Shown: positions 53,833-63,462 of the stretch, one piece after another
How positions within the stretch are numbered: the first letter of the stretch is position 1
How the letters are laid out: each line of letters begins with the position of its first letter
Assembly: GCA_000507305.1 (NCBI GenBank)
Contig: DF240029.1
Location: 1 to 64,000, forward strand
Direction: 5' to 3'
Length of the DNA: 64,000 nucleotides
Source: Breviolum minutum Mf 1.05b.01
Lineage: Eukaryota > Sar > Dinophyceae > Suessiales > Symbiodiniaceae
Made by a program: the position numbers and the translations under genes
Notes under the pieces: generated by a model
Databases searched by the model: none
The model's input: the letters and a program-made list of their open reading frames with translations, nothing else
Told to the model about the DNA's origin: nothing

Positions 53833-53927
53833 GTGGTGGTTTCAAAGATTTTTTTTTTCATCCCTATTTGGGGAAATGATCCAATTTGACTAATATTTTT
53901 CAGATGGGTATTTTAACCACCAACCAG
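53833..53927. mobile_element. family G element coincident with an intron
   Basis: 95 bases, starting GTGGTGGTTTCAAAG and ending TTTTAACCACCAACCAG: short inverted ends, GT at the left edge and AG at the right edge. The interior GGGGAAATGATCCAATTTGAC is shared with 33326 and 43350. Confidence 0.65.
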
Positions 53928-54867
53928 AGAATTTTTGTGTGGTTTTACCAACAAAAAAAACGCTGGCGATTTAGGGATAGAAAAAAGATCCTGTGTGTGA
54001 GTATTTTATGGCAGAGTTTTTTTTGGGGGTTTTGGGAACAGATCCTGAATCCTTTGTCCGACCTTCTTTTCAGTACTTCCTAAAGTCTTTTTGGTATAGC
54101 TCTACACGCCTCGAAAGATGTCCTCATTTCTTTCTTTCCTGAGGTTAGTAATTGGTGTTTTTGAAGGGGGCTTCTTTCGTGGTGAATGGTCTGGGAAACT
54201 CAGAAAAATCAAAAGTTGGTGGAATGGTGAAGCAAAATTGAATTCACGTGGGTAATCCTAGGTGAAAACGGAGACCCACATATAGAAATGCCCACCAAAC
54301 CTTCCATAAAATTAGGCCTTATGAAGGGGTTAATTTTGACTCGACGTTTGTTTGGAGACCTTCCAAATCTATTCCAAGCTGTTTCAGTGAAGTTTCTATT
54401 TGCAGGGGGTCAGGGAGGGGGACCCAGAATGGGAGATTTGTGACCAATGCTGTTTATACAGGGGCATGTTATGACTCATGACACGGATACTGTCAAGAAA
54501 ATCTCATGCAATGATGTAACAATGCAATGATGTAATGATGTTTTGAGGTTTGGACCACTATTTGTTTCAAGCAGCCGAATCCTGCAAACCATCGAACTCA
54601 ACCAGGGGTGAACGATAATGACACGGTGTGACTTTAAAACCTTGCTTTTGGCAAGACTGAAAGACAAAAATCCGGGTACACTTGAACAAACATCCCTTGT
54701 AATCCTTGTAGGTGTTAACATTCCACGTTGAATGCTGTGATACATTACCCTGCACAGTATCAATTCCTGAACATAATGAATATCACCACACTTTACAGTA
54801 ACAAATCGTTTGAGATCCCGATTTTCCCCAAGGTTGGTAAATTTTGGGTAAGCCATCAAACCCTTAG

Positions 54868-55098
54868 GCGTGAAGCGTCCAGTTGGGAGGTGAGCTGCTT
54901 CCTCCTTGGAGCCTTGTTGGTGCTGATGGCTACAGTGCCTGTGGTTTGGGTTGGTAATCTGAAGGCCAACTACCACCGGTTGGAGGTAGAAAACCACTGT
55001 AAATAATGGGACATTTAGGCATTTACAAACAATCAACTGGTGGATGCCGGATTTCTGAACCATCAACAGTAATTGTTTCTCAAACAAATTTGAAATGA
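54868..55098 (+). CDS. two-exon C-terminal membrane segment
   Basis: Exon 54868-54953 (acceptor CCCTTAG) encodes REASSWEVSCFLLGALLVLM followed by ATVPVVWV. Splicing out 54954-55069 continues the membrane helix (IVSQTNLK) to TGA 55096. The intron is precisely a family A element. A tail-anchored or multi-pass protein end is likely; upstream exons not fixed. Confidence 0.5.
54954..55069. mobile_element. family A element that forms a whole intron
   Basis: Begins GTAATC at the donor and ends ACCATCAACAG at the acceptor. The interior CTGTAAATAATGGGACAT and CAACTGGTGGATGCCGGATT match other family A copies. The left arm is diverged (TCTGAAGGCC). Confidence 0.7.
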
Positions 55099-55798
55099 GT
55101 TGTTACAAATAGAGTGAGGACATGGGTCCCAGGGGCAGTAGTTCCAAGTTGTTTTGCTGAAAGTTTTTGGGAAAGCATCTTCGTGGGATGACCTTTGGGT
55201 GTGGAGTTAAGATCTGCAAACAAAAAATCCAATGTTGAATACCTTTCACTCGTGACACTGAGGCCATGTTGTACAAACCAGCAGTTCCCAACGTTGAGGA
55301 TGGCATCAGTTTGGAAGCCATGAATGCAACCGAGTCGGTCTTGCTGGCTGATGACCGACACTGACATCCCAGATTGCTCTGGTGCTGCGCTGTTGAGTAG
55401 ATGGATGGATGTTCCTTGAGAGATGGTTTTTCACCTGTCGAAAAATGGGTTGGTCAACATCGCTTGTTCAACTTTTGCCAAGGATGCCGTGTGCATCTGG
55501 CAGATTAAACGTCTTCCAATAATGTGAGACCAGTGAAGATGACATGGACTGGAAAGAATTGCCCAAAGATCCAGTCTGTGGTATCTCAGAGGCTTTGAGT
55601 TGTCCAGAGACTCCGAAAGGTCATCCAGTCATCATTCCAATGTCATGAATTTTGAGTTGCGGGCGCTTGCCAGACACCAGAACACGGGTCAGCATTGGAC
55701 GTCGTTGGGGTGATATTCAAGCTGGATGCTGCGATTTACCTCAAAACTAACACCTCATCACATCCCTCGCTTGTTTGTGAAGCACTCGCAGCGCTGTC

Positions 55799-56086
55799 AT
55801 GTTGAAGTTGCACCTCGCGATCATCCTGTTGACCATCCCCGGCCAGGTCCTGGCTTACCGTGCTTTCGGCAACGGCCAGGCCACCCAATTCACCCATGTT
55901 GGCCAGAGGTTCACTTGCTATTTCAAGAAGGTTGATTCCAAGGAGGACTGTTATGACCCTGAACACTGGAAGGTTGATCCGAAAAGGAGCAAACGCTTCT
56001 ATCGACAAGATGGCATGGGGAGAAGAGGAATCTATTTGCTGCAGTGCGCGGTTTGCGCTTGGAGACAAATTGATTGGCTGAGTTAG
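55799..56086 (+). CDS. small secreted Cys-containing protein
   Basis: Intronless, 95 residues from ATG 55799 to TAG at 56084. Residues 1-19 (MLKLHLAIILLTIPGQVLA) are a textbook signal peptide with cleavage likely after LA. The mature part has four Cys (FTCYFKK, EDCYDPEHW, LQCAVC) and many aromatic and basic residues, so two disulphides are possible. An AG 20 bases upstream of the ATG could accept the spliced leader. GC-rich with normal codon use. No family recognised. Confidence 0.65.
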   Translation: MLKLHLAIILLTIPGQVLAYRAFGNGQATQFTHVGQRFTCYFKKVDSKEDCYDPEHWKVDPKRSKRFYRQDGMGRRGIYLLQCAVCAWRQIDWLS

Positions 56087-56228
56087 CTGAATCTGTGGTG
56101 AGCTGTGTATCCAAGTCTAAAAATGGGAACGTCGCCATTCTTTGTGTCAATGCTTAGTATGACTCTCATATCATCTAATCATTATTGCTACCAATCAAAA
56201 CGTCAAAACGTGAGAAAACAGGTGAAAC

Positions 56229-56338
56229 GGTTGATGGTTCAGAAATCCGTTTCACCAGTCGAGGTTGGTAGTTTATCCCATTGTTTACAGGGTTTTATAC
56301 ATCCAACCGGTGGTTGGCCTTGGGATTTCTTCCATCAG
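56229..56338. mobile_element. fold-back element, family A copy 7
   Basis: Left arm GTTGATGGTTCAGAAATCCG, right end TTGGGATTTCTTCCATCAG, interior TTGTTTACAGGGTTTTATAC and CCGGTGGTTGGCC, in the same orientation as 5674. Confidence 0.7.
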
Positions 56339-56563
56339 AAACATAAGGTTTTTGCTGGTTTTTGGAGACCTCGGTTTGCAGGTGGCCAATGCAGGACGGA
56401 AAGACCTGGAGGTCGGTGTTGGATGGGTTTTTTGGAACATTTACACAAGTGATATCTGATGATATTGGTATAAAAGGTTGTGATAGCATTTGAGGAGTGG
56501 TGAATAAATGTCATATTCCAAAAAAATCTTTCGTGATTTCAACATTTTTTTGGTACCAAGATA

Positions 56564-56668
56564 TGGTGATGGAAGAAATCCTGCACCACCTGGGATGTTT
56601 TTGACACCCTGTAAAATAATGGGATATTTACCATATCAACTGGTGAACGCCGGAATTTGTTCATCAAG
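56564..56668. mobile_element. fold-back element, family A copy 8
   Basis: Left arm TGATGGAAGAAATCCTGCAC with CCACCTGGGATGTTTTTGAC; right end GGAATTTGTTCATCAAG; interior TACCATATCAACTGGTGAAC. Lies upstream of the exon at 56715. Confidence 0.65.
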
Positions 56669-56714
56669 AGTATGGTGATGGAAATGGAAGGTGTGTCATT
56701 TCCCCTGCTGCCAG

Positions 56715-56813
56715 GGCAACTGCGAGTTGGAGATGAGTTCCACCATCTTCCTGCAGAATCGCACATCATCTCCCCTAGTAGCGCCTCGGTCTTTGGTGGA
56801 AGCTGCTGCTTGA
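56715..56813 (+). CDS. putative terminal exon, hypothetical protein
   Basis: Acceptor TGCTGCCAG, 32 codons to TGA 56811: NCELEMSSTIFLQNRTSSPL then VAPRSLVEAAA. Another frame is open (RVGDEFHHLPAESHIISPSS). Either way the segment looks coding. Confidence 0.45.
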   Translation, partial: GNCELEMSSTIFLQNRTSSPLVAPRSLVEAAA

Positions 56814-57658
56814 GACATTTCGAGGGCGGGGGGGGTTAGATGCAGATGTGTACTGTGAATGTTTTTGTCCCATCTGAAAGAAGGATTCTATGGAATTCTA
56901 ATATGTATTCTGTATTCTAATATAGTCAATTCAATTGATCCAAATTTTGATTGAAATTCAGGATGAGAAAGTTGTTTGAGAAACTTCAACAAAAATACGT
57001 TTGGGAACAAACTTTTTTTGGCAACCCTTCCTCGTAGGGTGAACATCCTTTGACTGTTGCCCTGGGAACTTGCTGAGCTTGCGGCCGGAATCACCTTGTA
57101 TAAAGCTTCAACTACATATATCCTCAAGTAGATATCCTATAAAGATTCAATTTGTTGAGGTTCCGCACAAACTCCATTTTTTTTTGAGGGATAATCTATG
57201 GAGTAGATTCGTAGATAGTTTCAATAAACCATCTTCCATGACGCTAGGAGGTGAAGGTTTCACTTTGGCCCTCCTTCCGACCGACCCTTCCCCCCCAACA
57301 CAAGTCTATTGCTTGCATCTCCAGTTGGATTTCATACTTTTGGCATTGGGGTAGTTGGTTTACTATAACACTCTTGTTATTGAAGTGAGTGTAACTGTTG
57401 GGTTTGGTGCCAAACTTGGTTTGGGTGGCTTGTTTTTTGGGATGCAGACACGTTGGAGACAGGTCTTCCCCTTGACAGATGACGCCAAAGGTAAAATCAT
57501 GGAGGATCGGAGGGGTCAAGGGATGGATGAAAGGGCGCAAAGGGAAGATTGAAATGCTGAAATGAAGGCAATTCTGAACTGGTCATGTTGAGTTAATGAA
57601 AGCATAAACCCTTTATATATATTCGTGTCATTTTGGGGAGAAGGTTCATGATTTTGAG
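56814..57658. other. mostly non-coding
   Basis: One possible micro-exon at 57461-57490 (VFPLTDDAK, acceptor GAGACAG, donor GTAAAA). The rest is AT-rich. Confidence 0.35.
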
Positions 57659-57991
57659 TTGTGGCTCACCAGAGCTGTAAGAAGATGTCAGGGCTCTTTC
57701 AGGATTCTTTGTTCGAAGCAGCATCAAGCAATCAAATCCCATTCGGACGCCTACAAAAGCAACAGCTCTGAACAAGCCCCCATGAAATACTTGTCAACCA
57801 GTGACATGGATTCTAAGATCGTGGATCTTGCCGTCCAACCCAGCGAGAAACACTTCAACCATCGAAGCAGGAACCATCGAAGTCGCAACGTAAGGTGGAA
57901 CAATGCCGTAGGGCCCGGTAGGGCAACCTCCCGGCGCTGCCGGCACCGCGTGCCGCAGGGCCGGGACGTCGCCGTACCTAGGGCCGCCTGA
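57659..57991 (+). CDS. weak ORF running into a GC-rich repeat
   Basis: 110 codons without an ATG at its start. The part from ATG 57781 (MKYLSTSDMDSKIVDLAVQP) is protein-like. The last third is translation of the repeat at 57905 and is probably not native. Another frame from ATG 57688 (MSGLFQDSLFEAASSNQIPF) is equally plausible for the first part. Confidence 0.25.
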   Translation: MWLTRAVRRCQGSFRILCSKQHQAIKSHSDAYKSNSSEQAPMKYLSTSDMDSKIVDLAVQPSEKHFNHRSRNHRSRNVRWNNAVGPGRATSRRCRHRVPQGRDVAVPRAA

Positions 57992-58050
57992 AATGGTTCA
58001 GCCAGCCTTCTGCACCATCGACAATTTTGCCCTTTTTGTTGGATCGGTGG
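57905..58050. repeat. GC-rich direct repeat, copy 1
   Basis: About 146 bases, GCCGTAGGGCCCGGT at the start to GGATCGGTGG at the end, over 90 percent identical by eye to 58637-58780. The first 80 bases are very GC-rich (CCGGCGCTGCCGGCACCGCG), unlike the surroundings. Confidence 0.9.
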
Positions 58051-58193
58051 TGTCCAGGTTCAAGACCCTTCAAGACCCAGGTCCATCCCTTCAACATCCA
58101 ATTTCTTGGATTTTTTTTTCCAAGCTTTGGAAGCGAAAAGTGCAGGTCTATCAGGGTAGAATCTAGAAGGAATCACATGTCGATTCCATTTGT

Positions 58194-58613
58194 TTGAGGA
58201 TTCAACCGAGACCTACATCCAGAGTTTTCATAGCAACTTCTTCAGCAGCTGCATCAAAGGGCATTACTGGTATCGAATTTTGGGGTGTCGATGAGAACCA
58301 AGACAAGCATCATGCTCTGCATCACAGGAGCCCCATGGTTCAGCCAGCCTTCAGTGCGGAATATATGCATGGCTTGATAAGTGGTTGGAGTCCCAATCAG
58401 AAGAAGAGTGACCGGGGAAGGTCAAGACACAAGGAGCACGTTCCCAATCACGATGTGATAATCCGACTGTGCTTTCTCAATGCAGATTCTGGAGAGGCCC
58501 ATAGATTGGTTCACTTGCACGTGGGGCAGCTGCATAATTTCATTGTCCAAACATTGGGGCAAGACTCTAGGCAAGCCGGCATGCCAGAACCAATGCACGA
58601 CAAGGGATGGTGA
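58194..58613 (+). CDS. hypothetical protein, single ORF between repeats
   Basis: 139 codons, TGA at about 58611; start uncertain (first ATG 58290). His-rich and hydrophilic (FWGVDENQDKHHALHHRSPM, then LISGWSPNQKKSDRGRSRHK). It contains a third partial copy of the repeat (CCCATGGTTCAGCCAGCCTT at 58333-58352). Coding status uncertain. Confidence 0.35.
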   Translation: MRIQPRPTSRVFIATSSAAASKGITGIEFWGVDENQDKHHALHHRSPMVQPAFSAEYMHGLISGWSPNQKKSDRGRSRHKEHVPNHDVIIRLCFLNADSGEAHRLVHLHVGQLHNFIVQTLGQDSRQAGMPEPMHDKGW

Positions 58614-58636
58614 TGAGTGAAGGTTTGAAGGGGCTT

Positions 58637-58780
58637 GCCGTAGGGCCCGGTCAGGCAACCTCCCGGCGCTGCCGGCACCGCGTGCCGCAGGGCCGGGACG
58701 TCGCCGTACGAAGGGCCGCCCCATGGTTCAGCCAGCCTTCTGCACCATCAACACTTTTGCCCTTTTGCTGGATCGGTGGT
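58637..58780. repeat. GC-rich direct repeat, copy 2
   Basis: Second copy of 57905-58050, 732 bases downstream and in the same orientation. It differs by a few substitutions and a short indel (CCCATGG versus TGAAATGG). Confidence 0.9.
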
Positions 58781-58865
58781 ACATCTTCTCGAGTGGTACG
58801 TACGGCAAGCTTCTTCAAACCTTCGCTCATTACCGAGTCCATTGTCGTGCATTGGTTCATGTCGG

Positions 58866-58950
58866 CCTTGTCGTATCCGGTGAAGAAGTGACCAACTGCG
58901 AATCTCAATCATTTTCGCAGTTGGTCACTTCTTCACCGGATACGACAAGG
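58866..58950. repeat. perfect 37-base inverted repeat, 11-base loop
   Basis: Left arm 58866-58902 and right arm 58914-58950 are exact complements (outer end CCTTGTCGTATCCGGTGAAG). The loop is TCTCAATCATT and the symmetry stops abruptly on both sides. Could be a recent fold-back duplication or an assembly/library artefact. Confidence 0.95.
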
Positions 58951-59078
58951 GGTGGTTTGCTGTTGGTTCTAGGGATTGTACTTGATCTTCTGTACAGAAC
59001 AATCTAGGGAAGGTAACCTGGGTAAGTCTTGGGCTGGTCAACACCTTTTGTGTCAGCGCGGCAATTTTTTAAGTACAG

Positions 59079-59171
59079 TATGAAAGGACTTTGGTCGGTG
59101 TTGTGGAAACATGCTGTTCAAATGTGTCCTTCGCTGAATGGGGATGCGCCAAATTTCTCAATGGTGGTGAG
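59079..59171 (+). CDS. putative exon, Cys-containing hypothetical protein
   Basis: Acceptor GTACAG, donor GTGTAT, exactly 31 codons (YERTLVGVVETCCSNVSFAE, WGCAKFLNGGE). Both boundaries good. A longer overlapping frame exists but reads like translated intron. Confidence 0.5.
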
Positions 59172-59370
59172 GTGTATCAACGTCTTGGTTGGTGGTCAAT
59201 ATCGTTCCTCCCAAAAACCACCCAAATTTGTCAGAGGGAAACTTGTCTTTAAAAGAATTGTTTCTCCGTTGAAGCATGATGATGCTGCAGTTCAAAAGGT
59301 GTGACTAGACGATCAGATTTACCTTTTTAAACACCTTGAACTGTTGATTTTTGTCTTGGCGTCGTTCCCC

Positions 59371-59604
59371 ATGATGAACGATCGCAAAAAAACATGCGAT
59401 GCAAACATGGGTAAAGAAACTGCGAAGACGTTGAATTCAAAGATGTTGGAGGGACTGATTGCAGCCGCAAGTCGCCAAGAGCAGCAAACTCGCAATTCGC
59501 AAAGCCTTTGTGGCGAAAAGTACGCCAAAATCAGCAAAAAACCCCGTGACCTTTGCTTTTCCGTTTGTTGCCACAGGATGATCAAGTGCAACAAGATGAC
59601 CTAA
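59371..59604 (+). CDS. small ORF or exon, basic hypothetical protein
   Basis: Open to TAA at 59602. The core (KTLNSKMLEGLIAAASRQEQ, then QQTRNSQSLCGEKYAKISKK) is helical and basic; the C-terminus is Cys-rich (CFSVCCHRMIKC). A further coding-like stretch at about 59680-59790 (MNQLKAVEAVRLNNLLRSRG) may be the next exon. Confidence 0.45.
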   Translation: MMNDRKKTCDANMGKETAKTLNSKMLEGLIAAASRQEQQTRNSQSLCGEKYAKISKKPRDLCFSVCCHRMIKCNKMT

Positions 59605-60052
59605 TAGGTGCCAAATTTGGGTGTGGCAAAAACGGTGGGGGGATGGGAAAATCCGTTTAAAAAACATGGTGAGATCCCATGGGATGAATCAGCTGAAGGC
59701 TGTTGAGGCTGTGAGACTCAACAACCTTTTGAGATCTCGGGGTCTAAACCTGCCGCAGGAATGTTGCAGAAATGCGGATGGCCGGGGGACTGAGTTGTTG
59801 TTGGAGGGTTTTTGGTTGGTGGGGTTGAAATTTCCGGGAAGTTGTGAGTGTTTGGTTTGAAAGAAGTTTTTGCTATGAATATCTTGGGTCTTGGATTCAA
59901 ACGGAACAGGTCAAGTGAACCTGAATACATACCCTATAGTCTATTTGATCTATCTCATTTTCCACCCGTTTGTGAAGATTTGGTCACGATATGCGTCAGA
60001 TTGTTTCATCTTTACACATCTGCCATCTTCTCTCGAAAAATGGCGTTTGCAG

Positions 60053-60971
60053 GTTAGTGATGCAGCCCAAAGAGGCTCCACAAGCGGTGCCATTGATGTG
60101 GTGTGTTACTGGGTGTTAAGATGTGATGATAGGACCGATAGGAGGGATGCTTGGGTGGATGTGATTTGATCTGAGGTTTGTCCTGGTTGATACAATCTGA
60201 TTTGAATCTTTAGTTTTTTTCCCCTTCTGATTTCAGAAACAACTAGGGCCTAGGCCAAATCAACTACTAGTGTTGGTTGAAAAAGTGTTGCTTCATTGAT
60301 GTCTTCCAACAAAAAAGCTCTCTGAGGATTTTCAGAGATTTGAGAGTCGACCCATGTGTTTTTTAATGAAGGGTGAAGAGTGTTTCAGGTTTTTCATTCG
60401 CTGGCCGAAGGAAGTCGAACCATACGAATTCACCTATTTTGGGATTCAGATTGATCGTTGAATCCACACTTCCTTTTGATACTGAAGTCATCCACAAAAA
60501 GGACTTCTCGTTCTTGAAGGTTTTTTTTGTTGTGTGAAATTTATTCTCTTCAACTATGCTCAGCTGAACCAAATCTGTTCAAGTCCGAATGAAACCTATT
60601 TGAGGATGATTTGAATTACACCAAACTGAGAATGCCATCAATTAACCTAGGAATTAACTTTGAATTACCCATCAATTGAACCCATCATTCTAATTGATGA
60701 TTATGACATACCCTCCAGGGAACTAACATATCCCCCAAGAATGGCATTTTGAAGATGATTTTCCTTTTCCCAAGGTGGGATATGTTAGTTCCCTGGAGGG
60801 TATATAGCCCATCAATTCACCCATCAATGAATCATCAACGCTCAGGTTTCGGAGCGTGTCTTCCGTGCAGTGGATGCAGCACAACAAGCTGCAGAAGAAC
60901 TTTTGTTCGAGACAGAAACTGGGCGAAAACGAAAACGGGCCGACTTGGAGATGGGACCAAAACTCTGGTGA
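60053..60971 (+). CDS. two-exon C-terminal fragment with basic NLS-like tail
   Basis: Exon 60053-60100 (acceptor TTTGCAG, donor GTGTGT) reads VSDAAQRGSTSGAIDV. It joins in phase 0 to 60846-60971 (acceptor GCTCAG), which gives a helix (VFRAVDAAQQAAEELLFETE) and then GRKRKRADLEMGPKLW and TGA 60969. The RKRKR cluster is a plausible nuclear localisation signal. The intron carries the complete family C element at 60709. The first exon resembles VTDAAQKGAT encoded near 63862. Confidence 0.55.
60709..60802. mobile_element. fold-back element, family C, perfect 26-base arms
   Basis: Arms 60709-60734 and 60777-60802 are exact complements (outer end TACCCTCCAGGGAACTAACA). The centre is AAGAATGGCATTTTGAAGATG with TTTTCCTTTTCC. 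It is the least decayed element in the window and lies inside the intron 60101-60845. Confidence 0.9.
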
Positions 60972-61413
60972 TTTTTGTTGTATATAAGGGGATTTATACT
61001 ACCTAGTTACCGTTACCTCAAGGTCAGAATAGATGGCACAGATACCAACAGGTAGGTTCGTGTAGGGACTGTGCCATCTGCTTTTCGATTACTGTACATA
61101 GGGTTATAATAAGCCATTATTATAAGGATCCCGTGATGAACCAGTCAACGCTGCTCACTTGGAGATGGGAGGTGTGGTGGTAGGATTTTGGGTTTGGGTT
61201 GGGAAGGTGCTGAACGCCCGCTTGTAAGACACATTTGTCCTTGGTCATTTTGGCTTTAACCATATTTGGTTCAAGATGTTTCAACAAACTCTACATGCCA
61301 CATTTGGACTTTTCTGATTTGAGTAGCCTTCGCTCCCATCTTCCCGTCCAATGCTAGAAGTGCATTCCGCACTGACTGGTGAACCAATTGCTGTTCTCGA
61401 AGATGAGGAAGGT
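60972..61413. other. intergenic, short palindromic remnants
   Basis: 60985-61015 and 61095-61135 contain GTATATAAGGGGATTTATAC- and GGGTTATAATAAGCC-type fragments of the small family seen at 41020 and 44531. No exon. Confidence 0.4.
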
Positions 61414-62468
61414 GCATAGCAGCTCAGGAAGGGCACCTTGAAGTTGTCCGATTCCTGGTTGAGTCGGGTGCCAACAAAGACCAAGGCATGACAGATGGAG
61501 CAACTCCTTTGTTTCAAGCAGCTCTGCAAGGACACGTTGAAGTTGTCCAGTTTCTTATTCGGTTCGGTTCCATCAAAGACCAAGGCATGACAGATGGAGC
61601 AACGGCTCTAGTTCTAGCAGCTCAGGAAGGGCATTTGGAAGTTTTCTGGTTTCTGGTTGGTGCTAACAAAGACCAAGGCATGACAAATGGAGCAACACCT
61701 TTGTTTCAAGCAGCTCTGAAAGGGCGCTTGGAAGTTGTCCGGTTTCTTGTTGAGTCTGGTGCTTAGAAAGACCAAGGCCTGACAGATGATGGAGAAACAC
61801 CTCTACATGTAGCAGCATGGAAAGGGCACGTTGAAGTTGTCCGATTTCTGGTTGAGTCCGGTGCCATCAAGGACCAAGGCAAGACAAATGGAGCAACGCC
61901 TTTGTTTCAAGCAGCTCTGAAAGGGCACGTTGAAGTTGTCCGGTTTCTGGTTGAGTGCCAACAAAGACCAAGGCAAGACAAATGGAGCAACGCCTTTATT
62001 CGTAGCAGCTCAGGAAGGGCATGTTGAAGTTGTCCGATTTCTGGTTGAGTCCGGTGCCAACAAAGACCAAGCCAAGACAGATGGAGCAACGCCTTTGCTT
62101 CAAGCAGCTCTGAAAGGGCACCTTGAAGTTGTCCGATTTCTGGTTGAGTCCGGTGCGAAGAAAGACCAAGGCATGACAGATGGAGCAACGCCTTTATTCA
62201 TAGCAGCGCAGGAAGGGCACGTTGAAGTTGTCCGTTTTTGGTTGTGTCCGGTGCTAACAAAGACCAAGGCATTGCAAATGGAGCAACGCCTTTATGTATA
62301 GCAGCTGAGGAAGGGCACGTTGCAGTTGTCCGATTTCTAGTTGAGTCCGGTGCCAACAGAGACCAAGGACGGACAGAGGATGGAGCAACACTAACTCCTT
62401 TATTTATAGCAGCTCAGGAAGGGCGCCTGGAAGTTGTCCGATTTCTGGTTGATTCCTATGCCACATAA
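61414..62468 (+). pseudogene. ankyrin-repeat array, decayed
   Basis: About ten and a half tandem units of about 99 bases, each 33 residues, of the type TDGATPLFQAALKGHVEVV plus RFLVESGANKDQG, typical of ankyrin proteins in Symbiodiniaceae. The first unit is 5-prime truncated (starts within AAQEGHLEVV, directly after a TAG). Breaks: the third full unit lacks two codons; TAG replaces a codon at 61764-61766; a 5-base deletion near 61954 shifts the frame; a 1-base deletion near 62236 shifts it back. The last unit ends VDSYAT and TAA. Ankyrin arrays bind proteins. With one stop and two frameshifts it is unlikely to be translated whole. Confidence 0.85.
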
Positions 62469-62581
62469 ACGGTTCTACGCCCACTGTAGACAACGTTGTC
62501 GCCAGAAAAAAAGCAGTTGATGCCGCGATGCTCAATCAAACCAAATTGCTTACTCCAAATTGTCTTATTTTCGAGGCCAGG
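62468..62581 (+). CDS. putative exon after the ankyrin array
   Basis: In another frame directly following the array: NGSTPTVDNVVARKKAVDAA then MLNQTKLLTPNCLIFEAR, ending at a GTACGT donor at 62582. It may be the original continuation of the ankyrin gene, displaced by a third frameshift near the end of the array. Confidence 0.45.
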
Positions 62582-63462
62582 GTACGTCTATAGCTAGTTT
62601 TTGCTATGAACTTTGGTGCACTTTCTCAAGTGTAAATCATTTCACTGTAACCATCAAGCATCATAAGCAGCTGCGTTGTGCCACGGATTGCCACTGCAGG
62701 TAGCAGTGCCTTACTTTGAAGATCTGAGAGTCAGCATTGCATCGTTTCCACCAAGTGATGGTAAAGATGGCTTAAGGGGGGAACCCCAACAATACAAGTC
62801 AAACAAGGATCTCTCTTGATTTCAAGAAGGGAGATGATGCTTAATCTCACCCCTGAGATTCTGGATCCTGTAAAACATATGGCTGGGTTCTCCCGCAGTT
62901 TTTTTACATTTAGATTATCAATGTGAATATTATTCCCTTTTAACCCTTTGAACTTTGTCCAATTTGCAAAAAAAGGTATGATGATTTGTTCCATATCTCT
63001 CCTTTCATGCAGCCTCAACGGGGTTCTGGAGGTGTCTCCATGACGCATTTTCACTGCTTTTTGGTGGACCAAGGAGAATCATCCTGGTGGTTTGTCCAAG
63101 CTTTTAGACGAAGATGCGCAGGCGTTTGGGGGAAAGGGTCTTATATGAGCCATTTATGGGAACAACCTAGTGAAGAACGAAGATTTCATGGTCTGTTTTG
63201 CTTGGGCAGCATACGCGTGAGAATATATGAGAGACCTGAGGCCCCCAAAAAAAGACGTTGAAGCTTACATGCCAAGATTGATGAGTGGACATCAGTGAGC
63301 ATGAATTGAATGTGTGTGACGTCATCCCTCTTTGCCCAAGTTGACCTATTGTCTTTTGAATCCTAGTTAGGAAGCAGCCATTTCGTTAAGACATCTTGAA
63401 GTTTGGGAAGCAGGATCCCTGAACCCATCCATATCCATGTATGCTTTTATTTCACTTGGAGG
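62582..63462. other. weak ORF only
   Basis: A plus frame 62986-63261 (SMTHFHCFLVDQGESSWWFV, then a Trp/Arg-rich part ending APKKRR) follows a CATGCAG. Composition is unusual and codon use AT-rich; confidence about 0.3. Otherwise nothing. Confidence 0.3.
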
